From Epichloe hybrida (Eukaryota > Ascomycota > Sordariomycetes > Hypocreales > Clavicipitaceae): 64,000 nt of DNA. The DNA lies in the NCBI GenBank assembly GCA_019022495.1, contig JAFEKR010000009.1:496001-560000 (forward strand), in the 5' to 3' direction. The notes under the pieces are model-generated. The model had not been told where the DNA came from. It saw nothing but the letters and a program-made list of their open reading frames with translations, and did no database searches. Below, in pieces: positions 36,201-48,200 of this stretch; the first letter of the stretch is position 1; every line of letters begins with the position of its first letter. Both the position numbers and the translations under genes were made by a program.

Positions 36201-36845
36201 AGGCCAAGGAGCTCGAGTCCAAGCTTGACAAGTCGCCGCAACTGGCTGAGGAGAATGGTAAGAAGGTCCAAGAGCTGGAAGCGCAACTCAAGGTGAAGGA
36301 AGCCGAGCTTGCAGAAGCAAAGGTAGGGAGGGAGTGAAGAAGACGCTAACTTCCCCCCCCCCCCCTTCTTCCTCCCCGAGTCATGATGCTAACCGGATCA
36401 TTTATTAGGCAAATGCTGGCAAGGACAAGGGTCTTTCGAGCAGCAGATTCGCCGGCAGTGACGACGCCGCGGCGGACGGCGATGTGGCTGAAGGTGAGAA
36501 TGACAACAAGAACGACAACGATGAAGATGAGGAGGATCATTCTTCAGCAGCATTGGCCTCGGTGCGCGAGTCCCTTTGTTGATGTGACCGTATTTTCTTT
36601 AACGGTTTCCTCTTGAGTGGACGTTTACGTGAGACACCAATGCTAACTTGTTCTCCCCCTTGTCTAGCTGACCAAAGCGCGAGTCACGGCGAAGCAAATC
36701 GATGCCCTCGATAGAGAAATGAGGGATCGCAACTTGCAGTGAGTTGAGAACTGTGCACAGAGGCATCCGCAAGACGGGCTCATATCTAATTAACATGGTG
36801 GCCAGGTTACTCAACTCCATCACCAATGCCCATCAATCAGGGTGA
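33280..36845 (+). CDS. Long coiled-coil protein with basic Thr/Ser-rich head; apparent one-base frameshift
   Basis: The main exon runs 33280-36322, followed by exons 36409-36561, 36668-36738 and 36806-36845. Introns are 86, 106 and 67 nt. The N-terminal 220 residues are Thr/Ser/Arg-rich and disordered, with KEN at residues 4-6. From EIEELKAKLADGDSQIETLK onward the protein is almost continuous coiled coil, about 800 residues with Leu/Ala heptads. An acidic DNDEDEEDH segment and a final LTKARVTAKQIDAL helix close it. The first frame stops at 35949, yet coiled coil continues in the next frame from about 35932 (ELATLEQTHEV). One extra G at 35929-35934 explains this; correcting it gives 1101 residues. 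Fungal proteins like this are often labelled M-protein repeat. A structural or cytoskeletal role is only a guess. Confidence 0.75.
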
Positions 36846-37742
36846 ACAAGAGGAGGAGGAAATTCACTTCAGGACCGAGGACTGATCTGAGAAGATGACT
36901 TGAAGCGGAGGGAAGCTGGAAGCTCTAATACCCCATTTCCCTTTTGTGTCCTTTATTTGTTTATTTTGACCCTGGAGATGTTCGAAACTACTGGATCCTG
37001 GTCCCAAGAGACAGCACGATGGATGGATGCGTGTACGAAGCGCGGTTTATCGTGATTGAGTATCAAGTACGGGATCCGTAGAGGAGGAATAAGTTATAAC
37101 GATACCCGTCCGTCTCAGTACCTGGACTGCAGCTGTGGCGCGTGCCTTGTGGCCTGCAGAAGTTATTAAGCTTATTCTGTGTTAGATGCGTGGTAAAATC
37201 GGAGCCCTGTTTTGATTTGTGTGTGTGTGTGTGTGTGTGATGCAACGACTGAGAGGGTGCATGGCCCCAAAATGACGGCAGAAGGGGGTGCATCGGCGTC
37301 ATGGACACTGTTTGGGGCACTGTACGGGAGTATCGGGCTGCTTCGGGCAGGGGGCTCAGCTGGCTTTCCAGTCCACGGCAGGCAGGCAGGCAACCAGGCA
37401 ACCAGTCGGGTTGCCGCATAATAATAATAAATGACGTCCTCGGCCGGCGTCGTTGTGCTCGATCGATTCCCGGAATTCCCGGGCAGCCCGTGTTCTTCAT
37501 TTTCATTTTTGTCTTGCCACGCGATGCTCAGCTTTCTCCCTTGGATGCTAATTATTCAATCATCATCTCTTCTCTCTCATCCCGTCCGTTAATTGTTCAG
37601 GTTTATTTTGATCTGTCTGCACTCTGCAATCACTTCATCCGGAAGCTATGCGTCTAGAGTAGAGACTCTCCTTTCTGTTCCGAATCCTCGAACTTGGCCC
37701 CGACATAGTTGGTCATCCCTTCTGCCTTCCATCCAAGCGACA
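36846..37742. other. Intergenic
   Basis: 3' flank of the coiled-coil gene and leader of the six-TM gene. It contains a GT dinucleotide run of about 20 nt at 37219-37238 and a short run of GCAGGCAG units near 37378-37392. The right 200 bp is CT-rich, as in a promoter or leader. No gene seen. Confidence 0.5.
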
Positions 37743-39182
37743 ATGCCCGAAGTTCGAAGGGGCAGCCGCTCAGTCGACGGTCGTCCGAAGCCGCTGGACG
37801 AGGTTCCATCATCAGATAGTAATCGTTACAACATGGACGGCGGCAAATTCGACTCTCCATATGCCGATGCTTCCGCCTCATCATCTCAATCACAGACAAG
37901 CCACAGTCCCATCTCGCGACCATCCAAAACGTCACCTGCTTCTCCCGGCAGCGCTCCCATTTCACCAACGGTGCCAATGTCACCGACCAACAATCATGAC
38001 CATTCCCGGAGAAGCCTCTCGTATGCCCTGCGTCCGGTTGCCCCTGCATACTACGACTCCCGCGCTGCTACACAGTCCGAGTACAGACGGCGGGGTCGAA
38101 CGCTACAGGAATACTACGATGCTAATCCGCATTTGCTGCCGCAGTTGCCATTCACATGGCACCACGGAAGACGTCGCTGGCGCCTCTTTCTGTTTGCGTT
38201 CCTCGTCTTTGTCGATGCGTCTGTTGTTCCTATAGCTCTGTACTATGGGTTGCATTACGCGGGTAAAGTAGAGGGATGGATTATATTTGCCATTGTGACG
38301 ACCATCTGGGGTGGGCCCACGTATCTGGAATTTGCCGTTCGTACTTTCCGACTGATCAAAAAGGAGCGGTTTTATCGACCGCTGGGAACGGACTCGAGAT
38401 GGTGTTTTGACATGCTTACATACACGAGCGTCATCACCATCACGGCAGTGACGGCTTTATTTGTCGTGGGTAGCGCGCCGCACATCGTTTGGTTGAGAGT
38501 GCTTTGCATGCCTGCGCCGGCGATTTTGTACTGCTTGGGTGGTGTGACGGCTATCATGATGCTGTATACAGTCATGGGATGGAAGGCACCGTTCAGGATA
38601 AGTTCGACGGCCAAGGGGGAACCAGTACGTGTGAAAAGAAAAAGCTTTCCTTGCCCCCCCCCCCCCCCGGTCTCCTTCTCTGTTGCGCCCTGAACCGGGG
38701 TGAAACTTGTCGCGGGCCAGAAACGCATGGCTGACGACAAGTGTTTAATATAGGTCCTCCCAGCAGCGTATTACTTTATCGAAGACGTCGTTGCCGTCAA
38801 TGCCAAAGCCGGCCGTCCCTATCGCGAAGCCCTTGCCGCTCGATACAAGGCGTCGCCGCGGTTTCGACGCATGCTGTACACACAGTCCATTTTTTGGTCG
38901 ATCCCGTCACTCGTGCTAGCTGCGGCGTTGACAGTGGTGGCTGTTCACCCGGACGTTCCCGCCACGGGCGCATACGGCGTCTGCTGGGCTGTTCCCTTCT
39001 TGTGGTGGGGAATCTGGGGAGTCATTACCGTGTGGTGGTGTAAGAAGGATATGTTGAGGGAGAGGCTAGAATGGGAGGCGGATAATCATGGGACGGTCGA
39101 TAAGCAAGGACTGCCGAGGCTGAAGACGGATGCCGAGGGCGAGGGTAGTCTAGTTGTTGAGCGGGCTACAGAGCAAGCTTAG
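37743..39182 (+). CDS. Six-TM integral membrane protein of unknown function
   Basis: Two exons, 37743-38624 and 38754-39182, encode 436 residues across a 129-nt intron that contains a run of 15 C. The first 130 residues are Ser/Pro-rich and cytosol-like (SPISRPSKTSPASPGSAP). A conserved-looking block follows (RRRGRTLQEYYDANPHLLPQ, then PFTWHHGRRRWRL). Six hydrophobic segments come next: FLFAFLVFVDASVVPIALYY, a second at IIFAIVTTIWGGPTYLEF, two between YTSVITITAV and MMLYTVMGW, and two after the splice (SIPSLVLAAALTVVAV and CWAVPFLWWGIWGVITVWW). The tail is charged. I do not recognise a family or substrate. The ATG at 37743 was chosen because the frame upstream is not protein-like. Confidence 0.82.
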
Positions 39183-40975
39183 CGGTTATGAAGTCACGGC
39201 GATTGATACCACGATAGATATTCTTGGCAATACAGATGCACCATTTGTCTCTTGTGATGTTTTCTTGAGCAGCACGTGTATGTTGTGTATGTATCGTGTC
39301 GAGCCAGAGGAAAAAAACTGGTGCAAGATCTTGGCAAGATCAGTCGAGTACTTCAATCAATGTGGGATTCTGCGATGCTTGCAGCAGCAATGCAATCACT
39401 GGAATTTGTAGAGTCACAGAGGCGCTGAATTGAGGGAATCTGACGATATCTTGGGTGATGAGTGCTGTGAAGGTTCTGAGATCACGAGGCTACTTGTCTC
39501 ACAGTAATTTATTAGCCCTTGGGGTCTGGGGCATGGGATCGGGACCGGCTATTATCCCAAAAAACAACATGAATAAAATGGTAGTCATTTTTGGCTTGAG
39601 CACGTGGGGTCACCGGTGCAGCATGAGACATTGCTCAATAGCCGCGGGAGGAATACGGATTAGATTAGCCGTTGGGATTGTTCTGCTGTGGCGGACAAGA
39701 TCAGGGGGGGGGTTTATATTAAAGTGTTGATTTGTGGAGAAGAATGGATGCCGTTAATTTGTTGGGCTGAGGTTTGAGGAAAATCCCATGCATAATACGG
39801 ATTACGGACTACGCACAGCGCCCTTCCATGACTTCCGCAGGATGGGCTTCAATCAGGTAAATTTGTCCTTTTTCATGGGCAACGGGGATATGTATGTAAT
39901 ACGGGGGCCATCTGCGGAGCAGATATTGTGGAGCTTGGAAAATGCAACGCACGCTTGTTGGGGGGGGGGGGCCTGACAGGTTTCCAAATCTCCCGTCATC
40001 TCAGGACGGTTACATTTTTTTTTTTTTTTTCACTGAACGAGTTTGGCACTAGTTTGACAAGTTCAATGCGACTAGGATCCAGCCTTTCCGCAGCCTACCG
40101 AATCTTGCTTGGAGACGGAGACGAGTCGAGACAAGACCCCCCCTTCCGTCCCCTTTGCATTGTGATTGCGGGAAATATGGAAAAAAAAACGTCAAAAAAA
40201 AATAAACAATAGGAGAATTCGACCCCATAGAGTAAAGGACCCAGTCACAGCAGATGCTGCGCGTGGGGTGCACGACGCTTCTCAGAGAAGCACCGCTTGC
40301 GCCTCATTCGCTCTTACACGCACTAAAAAAAATAAAAGTCAAAGAGAGAGAAAAAGAGAGAGGGAAGGGGAGAGAGAAAGGGGAGTCAGTCAGTACGACC
40401 TGGTGTGGTGTGGTTTTATGAGTGAAGTTGCCAACACGTGGTTGCCATAGGGGCTGTGATTGGCCGGATTGCCGCCGCCGCCGCCCCCACCCCCGAGACT
40501 AAGTGGACCCGCCAATGCCCTCGTCTAACTAAAGCCTTTTTTCAGCCTCGTTTAAGTTGTTCACAAATCTCGACAACCATGAGTGGACAGACGCAGTGGA
40601 TGTGTTGCCTTTTTCCCATTTTCGAGGCGCTGGGCCCATGTTGGTCCAGGCAGGCAGATTCCTTGGCTGTCCGGATCAGTCGACCGAAGCTGCTGTCGCG
40701 GACCGCGCGCTGGCCAATCAAGCTGAGAACGTGGCATGCTCAACCCGGAACCGGCAACTCGCGAGAGATGCTGTTGCAACAACCCCCGTCCCTACCGACG
40801 AGTACCTAGTCTATACATATACATATATCCACGCGCTGCGAGCCTGTCCGGGGAGGCGTCGGGTTCCCTCTCTCTCTCGACGTGAGCAGCTTTCTTCTCT
40901 CTCATCCTCCCGTCACACATAAACCCTCGTTTGCAGTTGTCGACGCGGAACGACAGCGACCACCTGCTGGCCAAG
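39183..40975. promoter_or_regulatory. Intergenic; PHO-4 transporter upstream region with CACGTG sites
   Basis: About 1.8 kb with no convincing gene. CACGTG palindromes lie at 39273-39278, 39601-39606 and 40435-40440. This is the core recognised by bHLH regulators such as Neurospora NUC-1 and yeast Pho4, which induce phosphate-transporter genes on phosphate starvation. Homopolymer tracts occur at about 39958-39971 (G) and 40014-40030 (T), and a GA-rich stretch at 40340-40385. A frame at 40579-40809 has no family features. Confidence 0.55.
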
Positions 40976-43040
40976 ATGGTCATGACCGAGTATACGTATG
41001 TGTTTGTCATTGGCACGGGCTTTGCCCTGCTTGAAGCTTTCAACAACGGTGCCAGTAAGTTCAGAAGGCTTTTAAAAGAAAAGAGAGGGAAAAAAAAAAA
41101 AAGAAAACTTGGCATTGCACACCACTGCGGCTGTGGCACGCCAAAGGCTACCTACCGGGAATCCTTCTCGCTAACTCGGCCGTTTCCCGTTATAGATGAT
41201 GTTGCCAATGCTTGGGCTACCAGTGTGTCTTCCAGGTCCGTCACCTACAGACAGGCCATGGTGCTCTGCCTGGTCTTCGAGATGCTCGGCGCCTTGACCG
41301 TCGGTGCCCGAACTGCTTCGACCATCAAGAATGGAATCATCCCCCTCGCCGCCTTCCAGGGCAACCCTGGTGTCCAACTGCTCGCCTTCACTTGTGCCGC
41401 CGCCGGTGCCTCTCTCTGGGTCCAGTGGTGCACTCGCCACTCTGCTCACGTCTCATCCACATACTCTCTTATCTCGTCCATCGCCGGTGTGGGCGTCGCT
41501 ACTGTTGGTGCCAAAGGTGTTCAGTGGGGATGGAATAATGGCAAGGGTCTCGGCGCCATCTTCGCCGGTCTGGGCATGGCACCCGCTATCTCTGCCGTCT
41601 TTGCTGCCGTCATATTCATGCTGATCAAGATGGTTGTCCATGTCCGCAAGAACCCCATTCCCTGGGCTGTGTGGACCTCTCCCTTCTTCTTTCTTATTGC
41701 CGGTGTCGTCTGCACCCTGTCCGTCGTCTACAAGGGCTCTCCCCGTCTCGGCCTCGACAAGAAGCCCGCTTGGTTCATCACCGCCGTCACCCTGGGTGTT
41801 GGCTTCGGCCTCTTTGTCCTCTCTGCCTTGTTCTTCGTGCCCTACGTCCACGCAAAGGTTCTGAAGAAGGACTACACCGTCACCTTGAAGGATGCTATCC
41901 TTGGTCCCCTTCTCTTCAAGCGCCAGGCCCCCGAGGATGCTGTTGATGCCAAGGTGCCCAACTACGCCGTTGTTCAGCACGACGACAGCCCCAGCGAGGG
42001 CGAGAGCCAGAGCGAGGAGGGAATCTTGGACCCCAAGAATCCCGAGAAGAAGAAGCCCGGCCCGCCCGCCCAGGTGACTCCCGAGTCTGACCACCACAAC
42101 AAGAAGCTCATCCTCGCCGAGTGCTACCAGGGAGGCTACAACAAACTCCTGTTCGACGCCCGCGAGCGCCACCACGCCAAGCTCCGACGCGGCAGTGGCC
42201 CTCTGGCCTGGGCCATGCGCACTCTCCACGCCAACCCCATGGGTGCCGGTTCCATCTACGAGAAGCACAATGTCATCACCCTATGCAAGAGACTCCCCGC
42301 CATGCCCGTCGTCGCTCTCCTCTACGGTATGCATTATGACATCCATGGCTCTCAGGTCGGCATCGAGGGCACCCCCGAAGGTCGCCGCATGCAGCGCGTG
42401 TACGAGACGGCCACCAAGTACCCCAACGAGGTCGAGTACCTGTACTCCTTTGTCCAAATCATCACCGCCTGCACTGCCTCTTTTGCCCACGGTGCCAACG
42501 ACGTCGGTAACGCTGTGGGTGTCTGGGCCGCCATGTACTCCGCCTGGTCTACTGGCAAGGCTCTCACCGCCAACTCCCCCGTTGAGCTGTGGCAGATTGC
42601 CGTCATGGCCCTGACCATCTGCTTCGGCTTCATCACCTACGGTTACAACATCATGAAGGGTAATAAGAAGCTCCTCCATCCCATCCTGTCTCGGACATTG
42701 CTCAAAAATACTGTTTCGCTAACTTTTTTTTTTTTTCCCTCCCCGTGTCACAGTCATGGGTAACAAGATCACCTACCATTCCCCCAGCCGTGGCTCGTCC
42801 ATGGAAATGGGCGCTGCCATCACCGTCCTGGTCTTCTCTCAGTACTCCTTGCCCGTGTCCACGTCCATGTGTATCACTGGTGCCACCGTCGGTGTCGGTC
42901 TCTGCAACGGCACCTTCAAGGCTGTCAACTGGCAGCGAGTCGGCCTCTTGGTCCTCTCATGGATCATGACTATTCCCATTGCTGGTCTTATCGGCGGGTG
43001 TTTGATGGGTATTTTGCTGAACACGCCTCACTTTCAATAG
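40976..43040 (+). CDS. pho-4: PHO-4 type inorganic phosphate transporter (PF01384)
   Basis: Three exons, 40976-41054, 41196-42659 and 42754-43040, encode 609 residues, close to the usual fungal length. This family (Neurospora PHO-4, yeast Pho89) is a sodium-coupled phosphate symporter of the plasma membrane. Two copies of the family signature are present: FNNGANDVANAWATSVSSR near residues 22-40, split by intron 1, and FAHGANDVGNAVGVWAAMYS in the second half. Ten or more hydrophobic helices lie in two blocks around a charged central loop (residues about 310-400, with EGESQSEEGILDPKNPEKKK). Intron 1 is 141 nt (GTAAGT...TATAG) and intron 2 is 94 nt with a T-rich 3' end. MVMTEYTYVFVIG was chosen as start because it places the first helix as in homologues. 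Confidence 0.95.
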
Positions 43041-43688
43041 GCGGGTTTTAACGAGGGTTTTTGCATGTCGGAATTTTTGCTTATTCAACGCCCGGTGTGG
43101 CATTTTGATATCAAAAGTATTTAGAGAGGCAGGCACTGCTATAGATTTATTAGCCCTGCTATTTATATCATTCATATTGATGAAAAAAAAAAAAAAAAGT
43201 CCTTAAGTCCGGCCAGGCAGAAATAAATCGCGTCCGTCGTGAAGTTTCGTATTCTACCGAGTTGAATCACGAGTTCACGCGTGATAGAAAAAGAGAAATA
43301 CAAAATGGAGGGGGGGAATGGCTCGTCTGAAGTGAGGATGGAGTTGTACGCACTCGCGTCCGATCATCCCTCGTCCCCCAATAACACCTCTCTGGGTACG
43401 ACACGGCCGTCGAGAGACTGTGTGCCTCTCCCACTTTTCCAACTCCTCGATCCCTCCGAATTCAGGTCCCATTTGTTACTTTGTGAGGTGAGCGGAATGT
43501 GAGTTGACCGAATCGTGAGAAGAGAAGAAGTCGGACCCGAGTTCACTTTTTGATGGGAAGCAAACGACCAACTTTTTCCTCGCATCTTCTCTGTTCTGAG
43601 TGGAATCATGACTTCCATCTTGCTTCTGCTTCGGCCTCTCACCGAGTAACAACATCGAAATCCCTCCAACGACTGACTCACGAGATCG
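43041..43688. other. Intergenic
   Basis: 3' flank of PHO-4, with an A-run at about 43182-43198, and upstream region of the next gene. A 73-codon frame at 43281-43502 is open but unremarkable. No gene called. Confidence 0.45.
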
Positions 43689-45270
43689 ATGGCAGCTCGG
43701 AGCCACCAACCAAACATTCACATTTCAGCTGCCAACACGACGACCTTTTTTTTTTTTTTTGGCTGCCGCGAGGCTAGAGAACACAATTCGCCAAAAAAAA
43801 AAAAAAAAAAGGATCAAGCTACATATTCGTAAGTACAGGCATGTATGGGATGATCTCGACCTCACAAAACTGACCCCCCCCATCTTGAACTTCCCCCAGT
43901 GTGACGAACCGCATCGAGAAACTCAAATCCCGCATCAGAAGATGCAATGAGAGTGCCAGGGAGATTCGCAACATTCTGCCGTCGCAGAGATTCTCTCTCG
44001 ACCTGACCGACCCTGAGAAAGTGCACCAGGACAAACTGGACGATTTGGCCGCAAAGATAGCGCAAACACAGAAACAACTCGACGCGTTATCATATCAGCC
44101 TCTGGCAGACATGGAAATGACGGAGAAGCGCATGCAGCAGCTAGGACAGCAGCTAGGACAGTTGAATTTTGAGCAAGCCTCTTTGAGGATGTCGTTCGTC
44201 AAGAATGGCGACCAGGCGCGACGAGCTTATCTTGGCCATCTCGAAGGCGACTATCAGAAAATGCTGCAGGGTTTTCTTCAGATCCAGAACATTGCCAAGC
44301 GTCTTCTACCAGAGGAGAATGAGGATACTCACGCCGAGGGTTCCTCGGAAGGCGTGAATCATGCCCAGTCTCTTGGCCGGGTGACTGGCCAAAGTACCTC
44401 GCAGACGACGACACTGCTCAAAGAGGATCCCGAATCGCGGCATGATGAGGGCCGTCGTCGTGCGCTACCCGCAGCGAGACTGGGATCAAAAATGGACGAA
44501 AAGTCAACGGGTTACCCGGAAAATTCTGGATGGAACGTGTCTTTCAGAAACGTGACGCCCCGAGCCAGCCCCTTTTGTTCAGGCGCTCGCAGTGCCAGAC
44601 AGAGAGCCAGACGGATCAGAGACGCTGCGATCACGAAGCCGGAGGTCGGGCGAGTTTACCTTGGCTACTGGGCCCCCGATTCCAGAAATTACCCTGTCAT
44701 CATACTGCCCTTTGGTCTTTTCCATTCGATCGGACTTCCCGGCTCTATCGCGTCAACCCCCCTCCTCAAGTGCGAAAGGCGACCCTCGCATACGCGACAT
44801 CCGGACACCGGGGATTACGCGTGGAGCTTCGACTTCGGCGACGGGGGCATTCACGAGCTTGATCGAGAGTTCCCTGTTATCTGGTTTGGTAACTCTCGCT
44901 TCCCCGAGAAAGCACAGTACTCTTGGATCAAGGCCCGCCATCTGACCAAGCTCGACATGGACAAGATCTCCATGTCGCAGAGGAACACTGTCCAAGACTT
45001 CCTTCGTCGGAGGGATGCTGCGGACTCCATGGACAACATGGATGATCGTAAGTTGGGTTGATGGAACATCTAACCACTGTCCTGACTGACCATTCCAACG
45101 CACCAGGCAATGCATCCGCCAGCGTTCCCGCCGTACGAGATGCGTGGGACGAGGAGTCCCCGCAGATAGATGCTTACTTTGACAATGTCGACTATGTAGA
45201 CGACGATGATCCAGACTATGATCCGGACATTGAGATGGGAGACGAGCTGCCGGTGAAGGGCAGGTGGTAG
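43689..45270 (+). CDS. Fungal-specific protein of unknown function, with homopolymer-encoded N-terminus
   Basis: Three exons, 43689-43828, 43900-45047 and 45107-45270, encode 483 residues, with introns of 71 nt (GTAAGT...CCCCAG) and 59 nt (GTAAGT...CACCAG). The first exon contains T15 and A18 runs read as FFFFF and KKKKKK. If it is not coding, the protein begins inside exon 2. Exon 2 opens with helical, probably coiled-coil sequence (NRIEKLKSRIRRCNESA to QLNFEQASLRMSF). A disordered middle follows, then a compact domain: GRVYLGYWAPDSRNYPVIIL, a GLFHSIGLPGS segment, DYAWSFDFGDGGIHELDREF, PVIWFGNSRFPEKAQYSWIK. This resembles a beta-barrel domain I associate with uncharacterised fungal proteins; the fold is not established. 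The tail is strongly acidic (VDDDDPDYDPDIEMGDE). Confidence 0.65.
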
Positions 45271-48200
45271 TGGCCATCAACTTCTGAGGGAGCGAATTTG
45301 GACAATTATTCGGCAAACAGGAACAGGAACGGAATCGCAGTGGAAAAGAAGCTGAGCTGAACTGACATCGTGGCAATTCTTACCTGAAAGGCACTGTATG
45401 CTTATTAGCTCTGTCCCCAAGTTTGTTTACTAATCCAATGTTTTGGAAGGTGCAATTCTGTTCCGTCGCGGTGTTTTAGCTAATAAGCTGTGAGAACGCG
45501 GAAGCTCTCATCTTTAGACATAAATGTAGCTCAAATTTTATGCGTCAAGCATACCGAATTGCCTCAAGTCGTTCCCACAGTTACAGATGTAGCGAACATA
45601 CTCACATCTCCTAGGGAAGTCGGAGCACGCTTTTCAAAGCAGTCAACAACCCAGAAAGCTCATTGTCGCGATAGTCCCTCGCCACAGACTGCAATTAATG
45701 GGCGCGCCTTCAAAGACTCTAACCTCCCGCAACTTCCTCACCTCGGCACACTCCCCCACACAATGGCTCCTTCAGAATGTATCCCCTCTGGCCCTTGGTC
45801 GGCCATGCCGCCATAGACAGAAATAAGTCATCGTGTATCACCTACGCAGCGACGCGCCTCCACTGTCGCCTCAAGTGGGCTGGAGCAGAGCAAAGCAACG
45901 TGGGGCCTGGGTTTGAAAGATGCCAGCTACACAAGAATGAAATGTGATCCAGGCGATCATATTTGCTCGGTGGTCGAGACTCAGAGACGCATGGAAGGAA
46001 GCTGAGCGAAGGGTGGGAATGACAAGGTATCCGAACTGAGCATTCTTGAACCCTCATCAGACGGTCCCTTAAGCAACATTAGAGAGGGAGGACGAACCAT
46101 GAGAGGGAGGTTTGTGTCGTTACATTGGAGAGCCCCCTCCCCGCCCCTTTCCAAACCGTTGAAGCTAATTTAAAGGCGGCAGCCCTGCGGGCAAGCAACA
46201 TAACAATGCTGAACGACGGAGACTACGGAGAAGACTCGTCGATATGGGGCAGAATAAGAGTCGCAACAAGTAAGCCCCTGGCTTCCTTCAAACCGCCTAG
46301 CCAGAGGCTGAGTTGGAAGATTTTCTTTTCCGGCTGCGAATCAGCCTGGTCTAGCCTCTTCTCCCTGTCCAAGACGTTCTTCCTTTTAAAGACAACGTCT
46401 TGGAGTTTTGTTGCCGGTGGCGCCATTCAAGTTTCCCTCTCTTTTTAAGTCAACGTTGGTCAAGGCGAAACTTACAAAGGAAGGGACTCAGTCTGCCCCC
46501 CCCCCTTTAGTCTGGGCCCTCGGAAAGAAGGGACAAGGTCGTATCTTTGTAGTGCACAGACGATAGAAAAAGGAAGCACAGCAGTGGACGATGACGTTAT
46601 TAACGGCACAGCAACGTTCAATGTTCGAGTTCTTATGTAAGTTGCAAGTTGGCAGAAGGAAGACAGTTGTCTGGGTTCCACGCTCGCCGGTTTGCACACC
46701 GTGTCTACACCGTGTCTACACCGTGTCTCATGCCCTCCCTCCTGCCTAAAAACTGCCTGAACTGCCTTCCCTATCCTGCGGCCCCCGTCCCCGCGCCTTC
46801 CCTGCCCGCCCCGTGCTCCTTCTTTCCAGCCGTTCCGTCGCGTCCCATTGTGGTATAGCGGCTGTCATCCAACAAGCAACCCCTGATGTTCAATGTTGTC
46901 TTGTTCAGCCTCTTTCCTGAACACCCACTCCGCTCCTCTCCTCTGACAGTGAGCAGTGAGTCCTCTCTACATACATTTCCGGTCCACCGTGCTGGTGCTG
47001 GGTATCGATCGGGGATCTCCTTCTCATTTGGTGCGTGTTCGGAACCCCCAACTTGACAGGCTCTGTGCCAAGACGACTGATGATCGATGTCGCTTGTTTG
47101 AACCACATGTGATTCGCAGTGGCACTTCCATGTCAAAAGTAAGCCGCTTGTAAGGTGGAGATCTGGTCACCGGCGTCGATCGACTAGCCGACGGTAACCA
47201 AAAAGTCCCTCTGTAGTCATCAGCTTCCGCGGAGTAGATTAGGCCATGTCCGGCCATCAAACGAATGGCTTGCAGGAAAGCCATGTTTGACTGACCACCT
47301 TATGCAGCTAAGGGTCTTCGTGGGCGAGCTGATTGACTTCCTAGTGCCGTACATGCTGCCAATCGCTCGTGTTCTCGCGCGACAATCCTGGTTTATAAAA
47401 AAAACCTATTATACACTTTACCTCATTGTTGGTCTTTGACTTATGTACGGATTACATTGACAAGGTATAGTCGCACCTGTACATACTCGCACGCTCGCAC
47501 GCTCGATCACAAGCTAGAGGCAGGCAAGCAGGATGACGTTGGACGGAGTGCTGCCCCAAGTAGACTTGTGTATTCCGTACCTCGTCTGCTTGTCATCTTG
47601 CCGAGGGTCAGTGGCTGCACACCTATGTATGTATGCTAGCTCTCGTTCTTGAGACCGATCCCTGTAATGAGCTGTCAAAGCGTGGCTCTGTCAGAAAAAC
47701 AGGTCTTGCTCAGGCAGCAGTCTCTGTTTCTGGTCTGTTTCTGGAACGTCACACTCCACTGAGGCGAATGTGATTCAACGACGATCTGCAAGCTGAGCCA
47801 GGAGCACAGTGTTGAGATTGTCCGCAGCTGAGAAATGCTGCAATAATGATAGTGTGGCCATGGCGATTTCTGCTTGGGTCCCGTCACTGGATGCAGCTTC
47901 ATGCGGATCCATACCCCAGAGTCTTCTGAGCAAATCCAGCTCAGGAATCGGGTCCGGTTGTCGAGACCAACAAAGAAGCAAAGAAGCGGGAACAAGCGGC
48001 TTCTCATTGTCCGCTGTTCAAACCCAAAGTAGACTTGTCCCCCTGTTCGCGTCCAGCCGTCTTGGCTAACCGTTGCTCATCCTGAAACCCTGAGTTTGGT
48101 AACAGGGCTGGACCTCAGCTGGTTCAACTACTGAGCTGGATTTGGCTTTGTCGACGATGCTGAGATTGTGAGGTAGTGCTTCTTGGCTGGCGTGTTGTTG

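Noticed and set aside
35768..36286. 172-codon open frame antisense to the coiled-coil gene
   Set aside because: Leu/Arg-rich mirror of Glu/Lys/Ala heptad codons; no independent evidence.
40579..40809. Plus-strand frame just upstream of PHO-4
   Set aside because: Composition is unlike protein; it lies in the probable promoter and leader of the transporter.
41453..42268. 271-codon open frame antisense to the PHO-4 gene
   Set aside because: It is a codon-bias shadow of the transporter on the opposite strand: Leu/Val/Gly/Asp-rich, no family features, and it covers exactly the conserved plus-strand exon.
45490..46448. Two plus-strand frames of about 107 codons in the gene-poor region
   Set aside because: Neither has recognisable domains or splice support, and both are low in coding character.
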